64,000 nt of DNA, taken from assembly GCA_023957015.1 (NCBI GenBank), contig JAMLHR010000005.1, forward strand, positions 24,904 through 88,903. Reading direction: 5' to 3'. A model generated the notes under the pieces. It made no database searches. It was not told where the DNA came from and saw only the letters and a program-made list of their open reading frames with translations. Source of the DNA: Thermomicrobiales bacterium (GTDB taxonomy: Bacteria; Chloroflexota; Chloroflexia; Thermomicrobiales; UBA6265). The position numbers and the translations under genes were made by a program. This document shows positions 63,344 through 64,000 of this stretch, piece after piece. Every line of letters starts with the position of its first letter. Position 1 is the stretch's first letter.

Positions 63344-64000
63344 TCAGGCGATATCGGTCACCAGTCTGGTTCTGTCGCCACCGATTCCTACCCAGGTCAA
63401 CAGTGCCGTGCTGAGGAGGATGAGCGCGAACGGAATCTGCCAGTTGCCAACCAGATCGTGGGCGAGTCCAATCAGAATTGGACCGGTGGCGGCAATGGAG
63501 TAGCCAACCGCCTGGGACATCATCGAAAGCTCCGCGGCGTGGCGGGAATCCGGTGTTCGCAGACCAATGAAGGTCAGCGCAATGCTCAGTGTCATACCGG
63601 AGCCGAAGCCGAAGATCGAGACCCAAAGGATCGTCCCAGTGGTGGGGAACACCACCATACCCATCAGACCAATGGCGCAGAAGGCCGAGCTGAGCCATAC
63701 CAACCAGCGTTGATCGTGTCGCTTGTACACCAGCAATGGCGCGATAAACGAACCCGCTACACCGAACAGCGGCGAGAGACTGAGCATGAATCCGGCGCGT
63801 TGCTCGTCCATACCTTCCGCGATCAGATAGGTTGGCAACCAGCCGGTAGTGGCGAAAAAGACGAATGATTGCATCCCCATATAGCCAGTGACATACCAGG
63901 CGATGCGATTGCGCCAGAGCGTCACCCGCTCGGATCGATGGGAGGCGATGGGTCGATTGCTGCGCGTGCTGAACTGCCATGGAATCAGGATCGCGATACC
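63344..64000 (-). CDS. MFS transporter (CynX/NimT-like), C-terminal half, cut by window edge
   Basis: The frame is open to the right edge, so the gene continues. The visible part (about 218 residues) contains TLWRNRIAWYVTGYMGMQSFVFFATTGWLPTYLI, a mark of the CynX/NimT subgroup (cyanate, nitroimidazole), followed by five more spans and DLVGNWQIPFAL. It ends 26 nt before the next MFS start, so both transporters may be cotranscribed. Confidence 0.8.
   Translation of the reverse strand, partial: GIAILIPWQFSTRSNRPIASHRSERVTLWRNRIAWYVTGYMGMQSFVFFATTGWLPTYLIAEGMDEQRAGFMLSLSPLFGVAGSFIAPLLVYKRHDQRWLVWLSSAFCAIGLMGMVVFPTTGTILWVSIFGFGSGMTLSIALTFIGLRTPDSRHAAELSMMSQAVGYSIAATGPILIGLAHDLVGNWQIPFALILLSTALLTWVGIGGDRTRLVTDIA

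Noticed and set aside
1..64000. CRISPR array, tRNA, rRNA or prophage
   Set aside because: No regularly spaced direct repeats, no cloverleaf or rRNA-like sequence, and no phage structural genes were found on reading both strands.

Overview
This 64 kb window is a chromosomal segment of a GC-rich bacterium. The gene content suggests Chloroflexota, probably class Thermomicrobia. Reasons are the Tat-exported family 5 solute-binding protein, the SpaA/prealbumin-fold surface protein with a class F-like sortase, several carbohydrate-active families (DUF4185, GH116, GH127, NamZ), GyrI-fused AraC and LuxR-ATPase regulators, and a YcnI-CopC/CopD copper module. The placement is inference from gene families; no rRNA or tRNA gene was seen, and no intact mobile element.

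Layout. 1-5.8 kb: the start of a divergent LacI-type regulator, a perfect 16-bp LacI-type operator, then a DUF4185 + GH116 glycosidase operon whose GH116 gene is frameshifted, a two-gene island of unknown function, and a second decayed copy of the GH116 tail. 5.8-10.5 kb: CDF metal transporter, Tat peptide-binding protein, HicAB toxin-antitoxin with its own operator, and a frameshifted sugar-phosphate isomerase. 10.5-23.2 kb: AraC-GyrI regulator, a small cysteine protein behind a CRP-like site, a large DUF6909-like protein coupled to a thioesterase, NYN nuclease, Gfo/Idh/MocA oxidoreductase, SulP transporter, tyrosine phosphatase, thioesterase, nucleotidyltransferase, AlkZ-like glycosylase and SMP-30 lactonase. 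23.3-27.1 kb and 33.6-37.6 kb: two ECF sigma factor / giant repeat-containing anti-sigma loci, both with broken reading frames. 27.2-33.2 kb: citrate synthase, 2H phosphoesterase, an acetyltransferase-ankyrin fusion, a coiled-coil membrane protein, NamZ muramidase and a DUF4287 protein. 37.7-49 kb: membrane-anchored molybdopterin oxidoreductase, a 1007-residue FAD/Fe-S dehydrogenase, two ABC systems, DedA and a GH127 arabinofuranosidase. 49-57.2 kb: LuxR-type ATPase regulator, rhodanese, and a 1687-residue surface protein. 57.3-64 kb: LysR regulator, methyltransferase, CopC-CopD, YcnI, and two MFS transporters, the last cut by the window edge.

The most unusual object is the 52.1-57.2 kb gene. 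It encodes about nine SpaA/Cna-B-like repeats, each with a KW-C...C...C...C-x-W-Y-N pattern, then a YPNTG sorting-like motif, then a complete Tat-signalled sortase (H1594, C1661, R1675), all in one reading frame. The charged tail expected of the sorting signal is the same segment as the twin-arginine motif of the sortase.

A second theme is coding lesions. One is a frameshift in GH116, one a single missing base in the isomerase, one an in-frame TAG in one anti-sigma gene, and about eight 1-2 nt indels lie in a tandem module of the other anti-sigma gene. These may be real decay or assembly error; raw reads would decide. Short palindromic dispersed repeats (a 29-nt REP-like unit and a 66-nt element, two copies each) occupy several intergenic gaps.
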